From positions 186,001 to 250,000 of the forward strand of contig NZ_JACIIU010000001.1 in NCBI RefSeq assembly GCF_014205685.1: a stretch of DNA of 64,000 nt. Direction: 5' to 3'. Source of the DNA: Paenochrobactrum gallinarii. GTDB taxonomy: Bacteria > Pseudomonadota > Alphaproteobacteria > Rhizobiales > Rhizobiaceae. Within the stretch, counting starts at the first letter, position 1. Every line of letters begins with the position of its first letter. The notes beneath the pieces are model-generated. The model was given only the letters and a program-made list of their open reading frames with translations, was not told the origin of the DNA and did no database searches. Made by a program: the position numbers and the translations under genes. Positions 31,028 through 42,965 of the stretch are shown here, piece by piece.

Positions 31028-31399
31028 TTATTTAGGACGCTTAGCACCATACAGCGAACGACGCTGCTTACGGTTTTTAACACCCTGTGTATCAAGCACA
31101 CCACGAATGATGTGGTAACGCACACCCGGCAAATCCTTTACGCGGCCGCCGCGGATCATGACCACGGAGTGCTCCTGAAGGTTGTGCCCCTCACCCGGAA
31201 TGTAACCGATGACTTCAAAGCCATTGGTCAAACGGATTTTGGCAACCTTACGAAGAGCCGAGTTAGGCTTCTTAGGGGTTGTGGTGTAAACGCGGGTGCA
31301 AACGCCACGTTTTTGCGGATTCGCCTGCAAAGCAGGCACTTTATTACGCTTTACCGGCGCAGTGCGCGGCTTGCGGATCAACTGGTTTACGGTAGGCAT
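31028..31399 (-). CDS. rpsL: Ribosomal protein S12
   Basis: A 123-residue decoding-centre protein. [12 protein letters not shown] is the universal start, with GAGGAAGG just upstream, so the 51 in-frame codons before it are not coding. The streptomycin-relevant [13 protein letters not shown] (Lys42/43) and [13 protein letters not shown] (Lys88 region) are wild-type in form. It is the first gene of the str operon. Confidence 0.99.
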   Translation of the reverse strand: MPTVNQLIRKPRTAPVKRNKVPALQANPQKRGVCTRVYTTTPKKPNSALRKVAKIRLTNGFEVIGYIPGEGHNLQEHSVVMIRGGRVKDLPGVRYHIIRGVLDTQGVKNRKQRRSLYGAKRPK

Positions 31400-31874
31400 A
31401 GCACCTTCCTCTTTTAAAAATCTCGTATCTCTGCCCAATCGGGCCGTTTCTACGCTATAAACATGCACAAATTCGGGTATAGCGTACCTAGCGGTATCCA
31501 TCCCGAACAAAAGCAGAGGAAACTCTCGTTTCATGCGAACGGCAAGTTGCATTTCGTAAGTAAAACGAACCCTGTTTGAGACTAACTTCAGGATGTGTCA
31601 CCCCGAAAAAGCCTGTCTCACATCGGCTCAGATGGGCTGCTGATACGCGTTTAATGCCCCCGCGTCAAGGTCTGTGCCTTAACTTTCTTAAAACAGCCGG
31701 TCTGTTAAGGAATTTTTAACGAATTGGGCAGTGCAAACATGCCGAAATACGGGGACCAGCAATTATTTCGCATCGTCAACGATGTTTTAACCGTTTAGGA
31801 TGGCGGTCAGCCCTAACAAAAGCTATTCAACCACGACTGAGTCGAAAAGCAAACGAAATTTCAAGGATTCCCTG
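31400..31874. other. Divergent intergenic region rpsL / acidic small protein
   Basis: This 475-bp gap must hold the str operon promoter (leftward) and that of the small plus-strand gene. The half near rpsL has a GCTATA/TATAGC inverted repeat around 31454-31485 and no convincing promoter that I can name. At 31704-31720 lies an exact CtrA-type site. I see no gene here. Confidence 0.55.
31704..31720. promoter_or_regulatory. Candidate CtrA-binding site
   Basis: GTTAAGGAATTTTTAAC matches the CtrA consensus TTAA-N7-TTAAC exactly, and on both strands. It lies 155 bp upstream of the plus-strand acidic-protein gene and about 305 bp upstream of rpsL. CtrA control is inference. Confidence 0.5.
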
Positions 31875-32189
31875 ATGTCTTCCACAACTGAAACACCGAA
31901 AACCGATCTTCCGGTTCATCTCATCATCGCCGATGTCTGGAATGAAGGCAGCGATGAATCAATCGAAGTCCATCTCCTCCTCACCAACAAAGAAGATGAA
32001 AATCTCGTAGATCTGGCTTTGAGCATTCTGGCTGAAGAAGGCTATCATGAAGCCGAACTTCTTGAAGTTGGCACAATTGAAGATCAGCCGGATGAAGAAC
32101 CGCACCGCAGCGCATGGGAAACTGCCCGTGGCGGCGAAGTTGCCCTCATCGAATTTGATGGTGACGATGAAGAAGAAGACGAAGAATAA
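31875..32189 (+). CDS. Conserved-looking acidic small protein of unknown function
   Basis: A 104-residue cytoplasmic-looking protein that I do not recognise. The start ATG at 31875 has AAGGA 7 bases upstream; the frame is open to 31800 but without a ribosome site. The core DLPVHLIIADVWNEGSDESI and LALSILAEEGYHEAELLEVG looks like an alpha/beta fold; the last 12 residues are almost all Asp/Glu (DGDDEEEDEE). No signal peptide, membrane segment or cysteine. It is monocistronic, with a strong terminator after it, and is wedged between the str and rpoBC clusters on the opposite strand. Confidence 0.75.
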   Translation: MSSTTETPKTDLPVHLIIADVWNEGSDESIEVHLLLTNKEDENLVDLALSILAEEGYHEAELLEVGTIEDQPDEEPHRSAWETARGGEVALIEFDGDDEEEDEE

Positions 32190-32206
32190 GTCTTGGCATT
32201 ACAAAC

Positions 32207-32241
32207 AAAAAAAGACCGCCCTCACCGGCGGTCTTTTTTTT
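32207..32241 (+). terminator. Terminator of the acidic small-protein gene
   Basis: AAAAAAAGACCGCC and GGCGGTCTTTTTTT pair around CTCACC, with long A- and T-runs, so it may work in both directions. Confidence 0.93.
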
Positions 32242-32260
32242 AATAACTATCAAGATATGA

Positions 32261-32290
32261 AAAAAGCGGCCTGAAATTCAGGCCGCTTTC
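32261..32290 (-). terminator. rpoC (rplJL-rpoBC) terminator
   Basis: AAGCGGCCTGAA and TTCAGGCCGCTT form a perfect 12-bp stem; leftward it ends in TTTTTT. It begins 8 bp after the rpoC stop and closes the RNA polymerase operon. Confidence 0.93.
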
Positions 32291-32297
32291 TTATTTC

Positions 32298-35200
32298 TTA
32301 CTCGGCAGCGCCTTTGGTCATATCAACCAACATGGCATCTGCTGTTGCAGCACCGGAAGATTTCTTGCGCTCATCGATGATCAGTTCATCACGAGCAGAA
32401 GCGATCCGGCGGATCTGGTTGGTCATGCCACCGGTACCTGCCGGGATCAGACGACCAACAATCACGTTTTCCTTCAGACCCTGCAATGTATCCATCTTAC
32501 CAGCAACAGCAGCTTCGGTCAGAACGCGTGTTGTTTCCTGGAAGGAAGCAGCAGAGATGAACGAAGGTGTCTGCAACGAAGCCTTGGTAATACCCAAGAG
32601 TACCGGAGTACCAACACCTGGCTTCTTGCCTTCTTCGATCAGACGATCGTTGATTTCATCGAGTTCGATGCGGTCAACATGATCACCCGGAATGTAACCG
32701 CTATCGCCGGATTCGGTGATTTCAACTTTCTGCAACATCTGACGTACGATGACTTCAATGTGCTTATCGTTGATCAACACGCCCTGTAGACGGTAGACTT
32801 CCTGGATTTCATTAACCAGATAGGACGCCAGCGCTTCAACACCCTTAATAGCAAGAATGTCGTGTGGTGCCGGGTTACCATCGAGAATGTAATCACCCTT
32901 TTCGATCGCATCGCCATCCTGAAGATGGAAAGGCTTACCCTTAGGGATCAGATATTCTGCTGGTTCAATCGTGCTGTCACTTGGCTCAATAACAATACGA
33001 CGCTTGTTCTTGTAGTCACGACCGAAGCGGATTGTACCATCGATTTCAGCGATGATCGCATGATCCTTCGGACGACGTGCTTCGAACAATTCAGCAACGC
33101 GCGGCAGACCACCGGTAATATCCTTGGTCTTGGCACTTTCAAGCGGAAGACGTGCAATAACGTCACCGGCTTTAACCGTTGCGCCCGGCTCAATCGAAAG
33201 AATGGTTTCGACAGAGAGCTGGAAGCGGGCTTCGCCACCCTTTGAAAGCTTAGCGATCTTGCCGCTCTTGTCTTTAATGACAAGTGCCGGCTTCAGATCT
33301 GCACCACGTGGTGTTGAACGCCAGTCGATAACAACGCGCTTGGTGATACCGGTTGATTCATCGGTGGTTTCCTGAACCGAGAGACCATCAACGAGGTCTT
33401 CAAACTCAGCAATACCTTCAACTTCGGTAACGATCGGACGGGTATACGGATCCCATTCCGCAATACGCTGACCGCGACGGACTGCATCACCCTCATCCAC
33501 GAACAGACGTGAACCGTAGGTAACACGATGGCTTGCACGTTCTTTGCCACCGGCATCCATGATGACAACAGCCATGTTACGACCCATGACAACCAGCTGG
33601 CCGTCAGAGTTACGTACCACGTTGCGGTTACGCAATGTGACTGTGCCTTCATAAGAGGCTTCAAGGTAAGAACTATCAACAACCTGCGCTGTACCGCCCA
33701 AGTGGAACGTACGCATGGTCAGCTGAGTACCAGGCTCACCGATGGACTGCGCAGCAATAACACCAACCGCTTCACCCTGGTTAACCGGAGTACCGCGTGC
33801 AAGGTCACGACCATAGCACTTGGCGCAAACGCCGTTACGTGTCTGACAGGTCAGAGCCGAGCGGATGCGGATGGACTGAATACCAGCTTTTTCGATCAGA
33901 TCGACATGCTGTTCTTCAATCATCTGACCGGCTTCAACGATCACTTCAGCTGTCAGCGGATGCAAGATAGCATCGAGAGCTGTACGGCCGAGAACACGCT
34001 GACCAATCGAGGCCACGATCTGACCGGCATCGACGATAGGCTGCATGGTCAGACCAATATCAGCACCACAATCAACTTCAGAGATGATCGCATCCTGTGC
34101 CACGTCAACAAGACGACGTGTCAGGTAACCGGAGTTCGCAGTCTTCAACGCCGTATCGGCAAGACCCTTACGGGCACCGTGTGTGGAGTTGAAGTATTCG
34201 TTAACAGTCAGTCCTTCTTTAAAGTTCGAGATAATCGGTGTTTCGATAATCTCACCTGAAGGCTTGGCCATCAGACCACGCATACCGCCAAGCTGACGCA
34301 TCTGGTTGACCGATCCACGCGCACCGGAATGCGACATCATGTAGATCGAGTTCATCTGCTTCTGACGACCGGTTACCGGATCAAATTCAACGGCCTTAAT
34401 ACGAGCCATCATTTCTTCAGTAATCTTGTCGGTGGCTTTACCCCAGGCATCAACAACCTTGTTGTACTTTTCGCCCTGAGTAATCAGACCGTCATTGTAC
34501 TGCTGTTCATATTCGGTAGCCAAAGCTTCAGTGTCGGCAACGATCTTCGCCTTGGTGTCAGGAATGACCATGTCATCCTTACCAAAGGAAATACCGGCGC
34601 GGCACGCATGAGCAAAACCAAGCTGCATCACGCGGTCACAGAAGATCACTGTCTCTTTCTGGCCGCAATGACGGTAAACCAGATCGATCATCTTGGAGAT
34701 GTTCTTCTTGGTCATTTCCTGATTGCAGATGTCGAAAGGAACATTGACGTTCTTCGGCAGCAATTCACCCAAAATCAGACGACCAGGCGTGGTGTCATAG
34801 ATCTTTGAAACAGGGTTACCATCTGCATCAACAGTCTTGTAACGACCTTTGATCTTGGTGTGCAGGGTAATAACTTTGCTTTCCAGCGCATGATGCAATT
34901 CGCCCATATCGGCAAACACCATACCCTGACCAGGTTCGTTATCTGCAACAATCGACAGATAGTAGAGACCGAGAACCATATCCTGCGAAGGAACAATAAT
35001 CGGCAGACCGTTTGCAGGATGCAGAATATTGTTGGTCGACATCATCAGAACGCGTGCTTCAAGCTGTGCTTCCAAAGACAGCGGCACGTGAACAGCCATC
35101 TGGTCACCGTCAAAGTCCGCGTTAAACGCAGTACATACGAGCGGATGCAGCTGGATTGCCTTACCTTCAATCAGCACAGGTTCAAAAGCCTGAATACCAA

Positions 35201-36500
35201 GACGGTGCAGCGTTGGCGCACGGTTCAGAAGAACCGGATGCTCACGGATCACTTCGTCAAGAATATCCCAGACTTCTGGGCGTTCTTTTTCAACCAGCTT
35301 CTTCGCCTGTTTAACAGTTGAAGAGAAGCCCTTGGCGTCAAGACGTGCGTAGATGAATGGTTTGAAGAGTTCCAAAGCCATTTTCTTCGGCAGGCCACAC
35401 TGGTGCAATTTCAGTTCAGGACCGGTCACGATAACCGAACGACCGGAATAGTCGACGCGCTTACCGAGCAAGTTCTGACGGAAACGACCCTGCTTACCCT
35501 TCAGCATATCTGAAAGGGACTTCAGCGGACGCTTGTTCGCACCGGTGATGACGCGGCCACGACGACCGTTATCAAACAGCGCATCAACTGCTTCCTGAAG
35601 CATACGCTTTTCGTTGCGGATAATGATGCCAGGCGCACGCAGTTCGATCAAACGCTTCAAGCGGTTGTTACGGTTGATCACGCGGCGGTAAAGGTCGTTC
35701 AGATCGGAAGTCGCAAAACGACCGCCATCCAGCGGCACCAGAGGACGCAGATCCGGTGGAATAACCGGAACGGTCTTCATGATCATCCACTCAGGACGGT
35801 TGCCTGATTCCATGAAGTTTTCAACGATCTTCAGGCGACGCATCAGCTTCTTAGTTTTAAGTTCTGATGTGGTTTCAGCCAGTTCAACGCGCAGATCGGC
35901 AGCAATCTTTGCCAGATCCATAGCGGCCAGCATTTCATAGATTGCTTCCGCACCAATAAGCGCTGTGAACTGATCTTCACCGAATTCGTCAACCGCGATC
36001 ATATATTCTTCTTCTGAAAGCAGCTGATGCTCTTTCAGGGAAGTCAGACCTGGCTCGGTAACGATGTAGTTTTCAAAATACAGAACACGCTCAATATCCT
36101 TGAGCGTCATATCCATCAGTGTACCGATGCGGCTTGGCAGGGATTTCAGGAACCAGATATGCGCAACCGGAGCAGCGAGTTCAATATGACCCATGCGCTC
36201 ACGACGTACGCGCGATAATGTGACTTCAACGCCGCATTTTTCGCAGATGATGCCTTTGTATTTCATACGCTTGTACTTACCGCACAAGCATTCGTAATCC
36301 TTGATCGGGCCAAAGATGCGCGCACAGAAAAGACCATCGCGTTCAGGCTTGAACGTACGATAGTTGATCGTCTCCGGCTTTTTGATCTCGCCGTATGACC
36401 AGGACAGAATCTTCTCAGGGCTGGCGATCGAGATTCTGATGGAATCGAACGTCTGCGCCGGAGCCTGAGGATTGAAAAGATTCATGACCTCTTGGTTCAT
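32298..36500 (-). CDS. rpoC: RNA polymerase beta' subunit
   Basis: A 1400-residue catalytic subunit. The active-site Mg-binding motif [12 protein letters not shown] is intact, the N-terminal zinc site is [20 protein letters not shown], and the second zinc site is [13 protein letters not shown]. The trigger-loop region around [19 protein letters not shown] is complete. It follows rpoB after about 150 bp that hold a hairpin. Confidence 0.99.
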   Translation of the reverse strand: MNQEVMNLFNPQAPAQTFDSIRISIASPEKILSWSYGEIKKPETINYRTFKPERDGLFCARIFGPIKDYECLCGKYKRMKYKGIICEKCGVEVTLSRVRRERMGHIELAAPVAHIWFLKSLPSRIGTLMDMTLKDIERVLYFENYIVTEPGLTSLKEHQLLSEEEYMIAVDEFGEDQFTALIGAEAIYEMLAAMDLAKIAADLRVELAETTSELKTKKLMRRLKIVENFMESGNRPEWMIMKTVPVIPPDLRPLVPLDGGRFATSDLNDLYRRVINRNNRLKRLIELRAPGIIIRNEKRMLQEAVDALFDNGRRGRVITGANKRPLKSLSDMLKGKQGRFRQNLLGKRVDYSGRSVIVTGPELKLHQCGLPKKMALELFKPFIYARLDAKGFSSTVKQAKKLVEKERPEVWDILDEVIREHPVLLNRAPTLHRLGIQAFEPVLIEGKAIQLHPLVCTAFNADFDGDQMAVHVPLSLEAQLEARVLMMSTNNILHPANGLPIIVPSQDMVLGLYYLSIVADNEPGQGMVFADMGELHHALESKVITLHTKIKGRYKTVDADGNPVSKIYDTTPGRLILGELLPKNVNVPFDICNQEMTKKNISKMIDLVYRHCGQKETVIFCDRVMQLGFAHACRAGISFGKDDMVIPDTKAKIVADTEALATEYEQQYNDGLITQGEKYNKVVDAWGKATDKITEEMMARIKAVEFDPVTGRQKQMNSIYMMSHSGARGSVNQMRQLGGMRGLMAKPSGEIIETPIISNFKEGLTVNEYFNSTHGARKGLADTALKTANSGYLTRRLVDVAQDAIISEVDCGADIGLTMQPIVDAGQIVASIGQRVLGRTALDAILHPLTAEVIVEAGQMIEEQHVDLIEKAGIQSIRIRSALTCQTRNGVCAKCYGRDLARGTPVNQGEAVGVIAAQSIGEPGTQLTMRTFHLGGTAQVVDSSYLEASYEGTVTLRNRNVVRNSDGQLVVMGRNMAVVIMDAGGKERASHRVTYGSRLFVDEGDAVRRGQRIAEWDPYTRPIVTEVEGIAEFEDLVDGLSVQETTDESTGITKRVVIDWRSTPRGADLKPALVIKDKSGKIAKLSKGGEARFQLSVETILSIEPGATVKAGDVIARLPLESAKTKDITGGLPRVAELFEARRPKDHAIIAEIDGTIRFGRDYKNKRRIVIEPSDSTIEPAEYLIPKGKPFHLQDGDAIEKGDYILDGNPAPHDILAIKGVEALASYLVNEIQEVYRLQGVLINDKHIEVIVRQMLQKVEITESGDSGYIPGDHVDRIELDEINDRLIEEGKKPGVGTPVLLGITKASLQTPSFISAASFQETTRVLTEAAVAGKMDTLQGLKENVIVGRLIPAGTGGMTNQIRRIASARDELIIDERKKSSGAATADAMLVDMTKGAAE

Positions 36501-36612
36501 GCCGTTCTCCTTGAGGGCGATCCGCCGCCCTATGTGTCGTCAGCGATAGAGGAGGATACCTTATCACCGTAAATAGAATTCGCTAAAAACTGCCGTCTAA
36601 ACTGACAATACG

Positions 36613-36640
36613 GGCGCACTATGGAAAACCATAGCGCGCC
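36613..36640 (-). other. Hairpin at the rpoB-rpoC junction
   Basis: GGCGC-A-CTATGG / CCATAG-C-GCGCC with an AAAA loop, a stem of 11 pairs with one mismatch, just after the rpoB stop. No T-run follows. It is probably a processing or stability element in the polycistronic mRNA. Confidence 0.65.
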
Positions 36641-36648
36641 TGTAAAAT

Positions 36649-39600
36649 TTATTCGGCTGCGTCCGGCAGCTGCGGATGACCGTCACGGGTGTCATCAAGC
36701 TGTACGTTGAGACCCAGCGAGCGCATTTCCTTGACGAGAACGTTAAAGCTCTCAGGAATACCAGCTTCAAATGTGTCATCACCACGTACGATAGCTTCGT
36801 AGACTTTGGTACGGCCGGCCACGTCGTCAGACTTAACTGTGAGCATTTCCTGCAAGGTATATGCTGCACCGTAAGCTTCCAGAGCCCAGACTTCCATTTC
36901 ACCGAAGCGCTGACCACCGAACTGCGCTTTACCACCCAGCGGCTGCTGTGTGACGAGCGAGTAAGGTCCGATCGAACGAGCATGAATCTTGTCGTCAACC
37001 AAGTGATGGAGCTTCAACATATAGATGTAGCCCATGGTCACCTGACGATCGAACGGCTCACCGGTACGACCATCATAAAGAGTTGACTGACCCGATGTTG
37101 CCAAGCCTGCATCTGTCAGCATCGCATTGATATCGGCTTCCACAGCACCGTCAAAGACAGGTGTGGCAATCGACACGCCGCGTTTTACCTGATTAGCCAG
37201 TGTCAGAACCGACTCATCATCATAGTTGCGGACAGGCTCGTTGCGGTCATTGTCCGGATAGATATTTTCCAGAGTATCGCGCAGCGGCTGAATATTTGCA
37301 GTCTTCTTATAGGCGTCGATCAGCTCACCGATCTTACGACCCATACCGGCACAAGCCCAGCCCAGATGCGTTTCAAGAATCTGACCCACGTTCATACGGG
37401 ACGGCACACCCAACGGGTTGAGCACGATATCCGCATGTGTACCATCTTCCAGGAACGGCATGTCTTCAACAGGCAGAATGCGGGAAACCACACCCTTGTT
37501 ACCGTGACGACCGGCCATCTTATCGCCTGGCTGGATCTTGCGCTTAACAGCAACAAAGACCTTGACCATCTTCATGACGCCAGGGGCCATTTCGTCGCCG
37601 CGCTGAACCTTTTCAACCTTATCCATGAAGCGTGCTTCAAGCATCTTCTTGGATTCGTCGTACTGGTTGCGAAGCGCTTCAATTTCACCCTGAAGCTTTT
37701 CGTCTTCAACAGCAAACTGCCACCATTGTGAACGCGGATATTCCGAGATCACATCACGGGTCAGTGCGCCGCCTTTTTTGAAGCCCTTAGGACCTGCAAT
37801 CGCGACTTTGCCTTCCAGCGTATCTACCAGACGGCCATAGGTATTGCGGTCGAGAATGGCCTGTTCGTCATCGCGGTCTTTTGCAAGACGTTCGATTTCT
37901 TCACGTTCAATAGCCATTGCACGTTCGTCTTTTTCAATGCCGTGGCGATTGAAAACGCGAACTTCAACGATAGTACCGTATGTTCCCGGAGGCATACGCA
38001 TTGAGGTGTCACGGACGTCAGAAGCCTTTTCACCAAAGATGGCACGCAAGAGCTTTTCTTCCGGTGTCATCGGGCTTTCGCCCTTTGGTGTGATCTTACC
38101 GACCAGAATGTCGCCCGGGTTCACTTCGGCACCGATATAAACAATACCGGCTTCGTCGAGATTCTTCAGCGCTTCTTCCGAAACGTTAGGAATATCACGG
38201 GTGATTTCTTCAGGTCCGAGCTTGGTATCACGAGCCGCTACTTCAAATTCTTCGATATGGATCGAAGTGAAGACGTCATCGGAAACAATCTTTTCAGACA
38301 GCAGGATGGAGTCTTCGTAGTTGTAGCCGTTCCAAGGCATAAACGCGACCAGCACGTTACGGCCAAGCGCCAGATCACCAAGATCAGTCGAAGGACCATC
38401 AGCGATGATGTCACCCTTACCGATGCGATCACCTACACGCACCAGTGGACGCTGGTTAATACAGGTGTTCTGGTTGGAGCGCTGGAACTTCATCAGGCGA
38501 TAAATATCAACACCGGACTTGGACGGATCCAGATCTTCGGTTGCACGGATAACGATACGGGTCGCATCCACCTGATCAACAATACCACCGCGACGTGCAG
38601 CAATCGCAGCACCGGAGTCGCGTGCCACAATCGGTTCCATACCGGTACCGACGAACGGAGCTTCCGCACGTACCAGAGGCACGGCCTGACGCTGCATGTT
38701 CGAACCCATCAATGCGCGGTTCGCGTCATCGTTTTCAAGGAACGGAATAAGCGCTGCAGCAACAGACACCAACTGCTTGGGCGAAACGTCCATCAGATCC
38801 ACGTTTTCACGCGGCATCATCATCACTTCGCCGGCATGACGGCAGACAACGAATTCATCAACAAAGTGACCGTTATCGTCGATAATGGCGTTTGCCTGTG
38901 CAACTGAGTGCTTGGCTTCTTCCATTGCAGACAGATACACCACATCATTGGTAACTTTGCCGTCAACGATCTTACGATACGGGCTCTCAATGAAGCCGTA
39001 TTTGTTGACACGGGCAAAGGTTGCCAAAGAGTTGATCAGACCGATATTCGGACCTTCCGGTGTTTCAATCGGGCAGATACGACCATAGTGTGTCGGATGA
39101 ACGTCACGAACTTCAAAGCCTGCACGCTCACGGGTCAGACCACCGGGTCCGAGAGCCGAAAGACGACGCTTATGGGTAATTTCAGACAACGGGTTGGTCT
39201 GATCCATAAACTGTGAAAGCTGGGAAGAACCGAAGAACTCACGCACAGCTGCAGCAGCAGGCTTCGCGTTGATGAGATCCTGCGGCATGACAGTATCAAT
39301 TTCGATCGACGACATACGCTCTTTGATTGCGCGTTCCATACGCAGCAAACCAACGCGATACTGATTTTCCATCAATTCGCCGACTGAACGCACACGACGG
39401 TTGCCGAGGTTGTCAATATCGTCGATTTCACCGCGACCATCGCGCAGTTCAACCAGCATTTTAACAACAGCAACAATGTCTTCTTTGCGCAGTACACGAA
39501 CTGTGTCTTCAGCATCAACATCAAGACGCATGTTCATCTTCACACGGCCAACCGCGGAGAGATCATAACGTTCTGCATCAAAAAACAGCGAATGGAACAT

Positions 39601-40779
39601 GGCTTCCGCAGAATCCATGGTCGGCGGCTCACCAGGACGCATGACACGATAGATGTCAAACAGTGCATCCTGACGGCTTTCATTCTTGTCAGCAGCCAGT
39701 GTATTGCGAATATAGGCACCAATGTTCACATGGTCGATATCCAGCGTGTTGATTTCATCAACGCCGGTTTCAATCAGAACCTTAAGTGTCTTTTCGTCAA
39801 GCTCATCACCGGCTTCAAGGAAGATTTCACCGGTTTCGTAATTGACGATATCTTCAGCCAGATATGAGCCGAACAGATCATCTTCGGTGACCTTGATAGC
39901 CTTGAGGCCCTTCTCAGCCAGCTGACGGGCAGCACGCGCTGTAAGTTTCTTGCCGGCTTCGAGAACAACTTCACCGGTATCAGCATCGATAAGGTCAGAA
40001 ATAACTTTCATGCCTTTGAAGCGCTCTGCCGAATAAGGCATGCGCCAGTCATCACCGTCACGCGTATAGGTAACGGTGTTGTAGAAGGTTGAAAGAATTT
40101 CTTCGCCATCCATGCCGAGCGCCATCAGCAAGCTTGTGACAGGCAGCTTACGGCGACGGTCGATACGCGCAAAAACCACGTCCTTGGCATCGAATTCGAT
40201 ATCGAGCCATGAACCACGGTAAGGAATGACGCGGGATGCAAAAAGCAATTTACCGGATGAGTGTGTCTTACCCTTGTCGTGATCGAAGAATACACCAGGT
40301 GAACGGTGCATCTGAGACACGATAACACGCTCAGTACCATTAACGATAAAGGTGCCGTTGTCTGTCATGAGCGGCATATCGCCCATGTAAACATCCTGCT
40401 CTTTAATATCCTTAATAGATTTCGCGCCGGTATCTTCGTCAATATCGAATACGATCAGACGCAAAGTCACTTTTAATGGCGCGGAATAGGTCAGATCACG
40501 CTGACGGCATTCGTCAACGTCAAATTTCGGCGCCTCAAACTCGTAGGAAACGAATTCAAGCATCGATGCGCCGGAAAAGTCCTGTATCGGAAAAACAGAC
40601 TTGAAAACGGCCTGCAAACCTTCGTCAAGACGCCCGCCTGCTGGTTCCTCTACCATGAGGAACTGGTCGTAAGATGCTTTTTGAACCTCAATCAGGTTCG
40701 GCATCTCGGCGACCTCAGGGATCTTACCGAAAAACTTGCGTACGCGCTTGCGACCATTGAAAGAATGGGTCTGAGCCAT
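36649..40779 (-). CDS. rpoB: RNA polymerase beta subunit
   Basis: A 1376-residue catalytic subunit. The rifampicin pocket reads [19 protein letters not shown] and [13 protein letters not shown], the drug-sensitive form. [17 protein letters not shown] and the C-terminal [20 protein letters not shown] are diagnostic. The start is [12 protein letters not shown] at 40779; 26 more open codons upstream lack support. The 213-bp gap before it, from rplL, holds three hairpins. Confidence 0.99.
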   Translation of the reverse strand: MAQTHSFNGRKRVRKFFGKIPEVAEMPNLIEVQKASYDQFLMVEEPAGGRLDEGLQAVFKSVFPIQDFSGASMLEFVSYEFEAPKFDVDECRQRDLTYSAPLKVTLRLIVFDIDEDTGAKSIKDIKEQDVYMGDMPLMTDNGTFIVNGTERVIVSQMHRSPGVFFDHDKGKTHSSGKLLFASRVIPYRGSWLDIEFDAKDVVFARIDRRRKLPVTSLLMALGMDGEEILSTFYNTVTYTRDGDDWRMPYSAERFKGMKVISDLIDADTGEVVLEAGKKLTARAARQLAEKGLKAIKVTEDDLFGSYLAEDIVNYETGEIFLEAGDELDEKTLKVLIETGVDEINTLDIDHVNIGAYIRNTLAADKNESRQDALFDIYRVMRPGEPPTMDSAEAMFHSLFFDAERYDLSAVGRVKMNMRLDVDAEDTVRVLRKEDIVAVVKMLVELRDGRGEIDDIDNLGNRRVRSVGELMENQYRVGLLRMERAIKERMSSIEIDTVMPQDLINAKPAAAAVREFFGSSQLSQFMDQTNPLSEITHKRRLSALGPGGLTRERAGFEVRDVHPTHYGRICPIETPEGPNIGLINSLATFARVNKYGFIESPYRKIVDGKVTNDVVYLSAMEEAKHSVAQANAIIDDNGHFVDEFVVCRHAGEVMMMPRENVDLMDVSPKQLVSVAAALIPFLENDDANRALMGSNMQRQAVPLVRAEAPFVGTGMEPIVARDSGAAIAARRGGIVDQVDATRIVIRATEDLDPSKSGVDIYRLMKFQRSNQNTCINQRPLVRVGDRIGKGDIIADGPSTDLGDLALGRNVLVAFMPWNGYNYEDSILLSEKIVSDDVFTSIHIEEFEVAARDTKLGPEEITRDIPNVSEEALKNLDEAGIVYIGAEVNPGDILVGKITPKGESPMTPEEKLLRAIFGEKASDVRDTSMRMPPGTYGTIVEVRVFNRHGIEKDERAMAIEREEIERLAKDRDDEQAILDRNTYGRLVDTLEGKVAIAGPKGFKKGGALTRDVISEYPRSQWWQFAVEDEKLQGEIEALRNQYDESKKMLEARFMDKVEKVQRGDEMAPGVMKMVKVFVAVKRKIQPGDKMAGRHGNKGVVSRILPVEDMPFLEDGTHADIVLNPLGVPSRMNVGQILETHLGWACAGMGRKIGELIDAYKKTANIQPLRDTLENIYPDNDRNEPVRNYDDESVLTLANQVKRGVSIATPVFDGAVEADINAMLTDAGLATSGQSTLYDGRTGEPFDRQVTMGYIYMLKLHHLVDDKIHARSIGPYSLVTQQPLGGKAQFGGQRFGEMEVWALEAYGAAYTLQEMLTVKSDDVAGRTKVYEAIVRGDDTFEAGIPESFNVLVKEMRSLGLNVQLDDTRDGHPQLPDAAE

Positions 40780-40860
40780 CGTCGCTCCTCGTTCTATAGC
40801 CTTGCGGCCTTGCTCACGCCTTGCGGCCTTTATTACTCGCCGCCTGACGGCGGTCACCTG

Positions 40861-40982
40861 AACGGGACAAAACCCGTTTCCTGACCACTTTGAGTGTAGT
40901 CAGGAAAAGGGTTCGGTACCAACTAGTCTGCATAAATCTACTGATAATGCAGAGAACCGGCAGATGCAAGAGCATCTGCCGG
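40861..40982 (-). other. Hairpin cluster at the rplL-rpoB junction
   Basis: Three inverted repeats: CCGGCAGATGC-aaga-GCATCTGCCGG (40957-40982, perfect 11 bp), TCCTGAC/GTCAGGA (40879-40905) and AACGGG/CCCGTT (40861-40878). In enterobacteria this junction has a partial terminator and an RNase III site that lower rpoB relative to rplL; a similar role is inferred here. Confidence 0.7.
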
Positions 40983-40992
40983 AGATAAGAAC

Positions 40993-41367
40993 TTACTTAA
41001 GTTCGATCTTAGCGCCAGCTGCTTCGAGCTGTGCTTTGATTTTTTCTGCTTCGTCTTTAGCTGCACCTTCTTTAACAGCTTTAGGTGCACCTTCAACGAG
41101 GTCTTTAGCTTCTTTCAGACCAAGACCGGTGATTGCGCGAACTTCCTTGATCACGTTGATCTTGGATGCGCCGCCATCGACGAGGATTACGTCGAATTCG
41201 GTCTTTTCTTCAACAGCAGCACCGGCAGCAGCGCCACCAGCAGCAGCAACAGCAACTGGAGCAGCAGCGGAAACGCCCCACTTTTCTTCCAGAAGCTTGG
41301 ACAATTCTGCAGCTTCGAGAACGGTCAGTGCTGAGAGGTCTTCAACGATCTTTGCGAGATCAGCCAT
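40993..41367 (-). CDS. rplL: Ribosomal protein L7/L12
   Basis: A 124-residue stalk protein present in several copies per ribosome, which recruits GTPase factors. An N-terminal dimerisation helix ([20 protein letters not shown]), an Ala-rich hinge and the C-terminal domain [35 protein letters not shown] are all clear. It lies 51 bp after rplJ. Confidence 0.98.
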   Translation of the reverse strand: MADLAKIVEDLSALTVLEAAELSKLLEEKWGVSAAAPVAVAAAGGAAAGAAVEEKTEFDVILVDGGASKINVIKEVRAITGLGLKEAKDLVEGAPKAVKEGAAKDEAEKIKAQLEAAGAKIELK

Positions 41368-41418
41368 TTTAGTATTCCTTAGTTTAAAGGTTTGAACAAT
41401 TGACAGCGAGAAACGGCC

Positions 41419-41937
41419 TTAAGCCGCCTCGTTCTTCCGGGCGTGCGCGCCAATTACGCGGGCGATTTGGCCTGCTGGTGCGCTTGTAAGTACTGCAAGA
41501 CGCTGTGCTGGTGTTTGGATCATACCAACCAACTTTGCGCGCAGTTCGTCGAGTGACGGCAAGGAAGCAAGTGACTTAACGCCTTCGGCATCAAGGTTGG
41601 TTGCGCCCATTGCACCACCAAGGATAACGAGCTTGTCGTTAGCTTTGGCGAACTCAACTGCTACTTTAGGAGCGCTGATAGGATCTTCTGCATAAGCAAT
41701 TACAGTCTGACCTGTGAAAAGCTCTGCGATACCTTCAGCTTCCGTGCCCTGAAGAGCGATTTTGGCAAGGCGGTTTTTCGCGACTTTAACGGAACCACCA
41801 GCTTCGCGCATTTTGGAGCGAAGATCGCTCATCTGCGAAACAGTGAGACCGGTATAGTGAGCCACAACGACAGAACCAGACTCGTTAAAAGTGCTGTTCA
41901 GCCATGTGACAAATTCGCGTTTTTCCGCTCTATCCAC
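41419..41937 (-). CDS. rplJ: Ribosomal protein L10
   Basis: A 172-residue stalk base protein that binds L7/L12. The start is a GTG at 41937 ([14 protein letters not shown]), with GGAGAG 5 bases upstream; the ATG 12 codons earlier has no ribosome site and the family normally starts [32 protein letters not shown] is diagnostic. It often represses its own operon through a leader; the 322-bp gap upstream holds three hairpins. Confidence 0.96.
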   Translation of the reverse strand: MDRAEKREFVTWLNSTFNESGSVVVAHYTGLTVSQMSDLRSKMREAGGSVKVAKNRLAKIALQGTEAEGIAELFTGQTVIAYAEDPISAPKVAVEFAKANDKLVILGGAMGATNLDAEGVKSLASLPSLDELRAKLVGMIQTPAQRLAVLTSAPAGQIARVIGAHARKNEAA

Positions 41938-42259
41938 GGTGTCTCTCCAGTAGACAATTACATAAAAATGCAATTGCCGGTTTGCCTTAGCCTGAATATT
42001 TCAAAGAAACATTCAGACGCTTGGTCTCCTGTCCCTTTTACAAGCGGCATACACCGGCATTATAAAAGCAACTACGGTTCAAACCTTGAATTGCGACTAG
42101 CGCTAAACCTGGTTATTCCACGTCTCATGCAGGCTAAATTTAAGACTTACGCCACCCACAATCTCGGACAGGATAACTGAACTTTCGTTCAGCTATCCGG
42201 GCCTTGCAGCCCGGAATGAAAGTGCTTGCCCGCTGAGGTTTCAGCAGACAAGCAAATTA
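41938..42259 (-). other. rplJ leader with tandem hairpins
   Basis: Between rplA and rplJ lie CTGAAC/GTTCAG (42177-42192), TCCGGGC/GCCCGGA (42196-42215) and GCTTG..GCTGA/TCAGC..CAAGC (42224-42253), all close to the rplA stop. The rest, towards rplJ, is structure-poor by eye. It may hold an L10-binding leader and an internal promoter; neither is proved. Confidence 0.6.
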
Positions 42260-42961
42260 TTAAGCTTCAACTTTAACGGAGGCTGTCTCTACTTTGACGC
42301 CAACGCCCATGGTTGAAGAAAGCGATACGCGCTTCAGGTATTCACCCTTGGCAGCAACAGGCTTTGCCTTCAGAACTGCATCAGCAAATGCGCGGATGTT
42401 TTCTTCCAGAGCCTTATTGTCGAATGAAACCTTGCCGATACCAGCATGGATAATACCAGCTTTTTCAACGCGGAATTCAACTGCACCACCCTTGGAAGCT
42501 GCAACAGCTGCTGCAACATCAACGGTAACAGTACCGACTTTAGGGTTTGGCATCATGCCGCGCGGTCCGAGAACCTTACCCAGACGACCAACAAGTGGCA
42601 TCATGTCAGGGGTTGCAATGCAGCGATCGAACTCGATCTTGCCGCCATTGACGATTTCGAACAGGTCTTCTGCGCCAACAATGTCTGCACCGGCTTTTTT
42701 AGCTTCTTCAGCTTTATCGCCACGAGCAAAAACAGCAACACGAACTGTACGGCCTGTACCGTTTGGCAAGTTAACAACGCCGCGAACCATCTGGTCAGCA
42801 TGACGTGGGTCAACGCCGAGGTTCATTGCGATTTCGATGGTTTCATCAAATTTCGCAACAGCACGTTCCTTGACTACGCTGATAGCGGTCGACAAGTCAT
42901 AAAGCTTATCGTGATCCAAACCTTCACGAATCTTAGCTACACGCTTTGATAATTTCGCCAT
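42260..42961 (-). CDS. rplA: Ribosomal protein L1
   Basis: A 233-residue mobile stalk protein at the E site and a classic translational repressor of rplK-rpl[21 protein letters not shown] and [20 protein letters not shown] are diagnostic. The start MAKLSKRV at 42961 lies 4 bp after the rplK stop; the 16-codon extension upstream overlaps rplK and is not real. Confidence 0.98.
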   Translation of the reverse strand: MAKLSKRVAKIREGLDHDKLYDLSTAISVVKERAVAKFDETIEIAMNLGVDPRHADQMVRGVVNLPNGTGRTVRVAVFARGDKAEEAKKAGADIVGAEDLFEIVNGGKIEFDRCIATPDMMPLVGRLGKVLGPRGMMPNPKVGTVTVDVAAAVAASKGGAVEFRVEKAGIIHAGIGKVSFDNKALEENIRAFADAVLKAKPVAAKGEYLKRVSLSSTMGVGVKVETASVKVEA

Positions 42962-42965
42962 CAGA

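Noticed and set aside
31400..31552. 51-codon N-terminal extension of S12
   Set aside because: Open in frame but unlike any S12; the universal [10 protein letters not shown] start has its own strong ribosome site.
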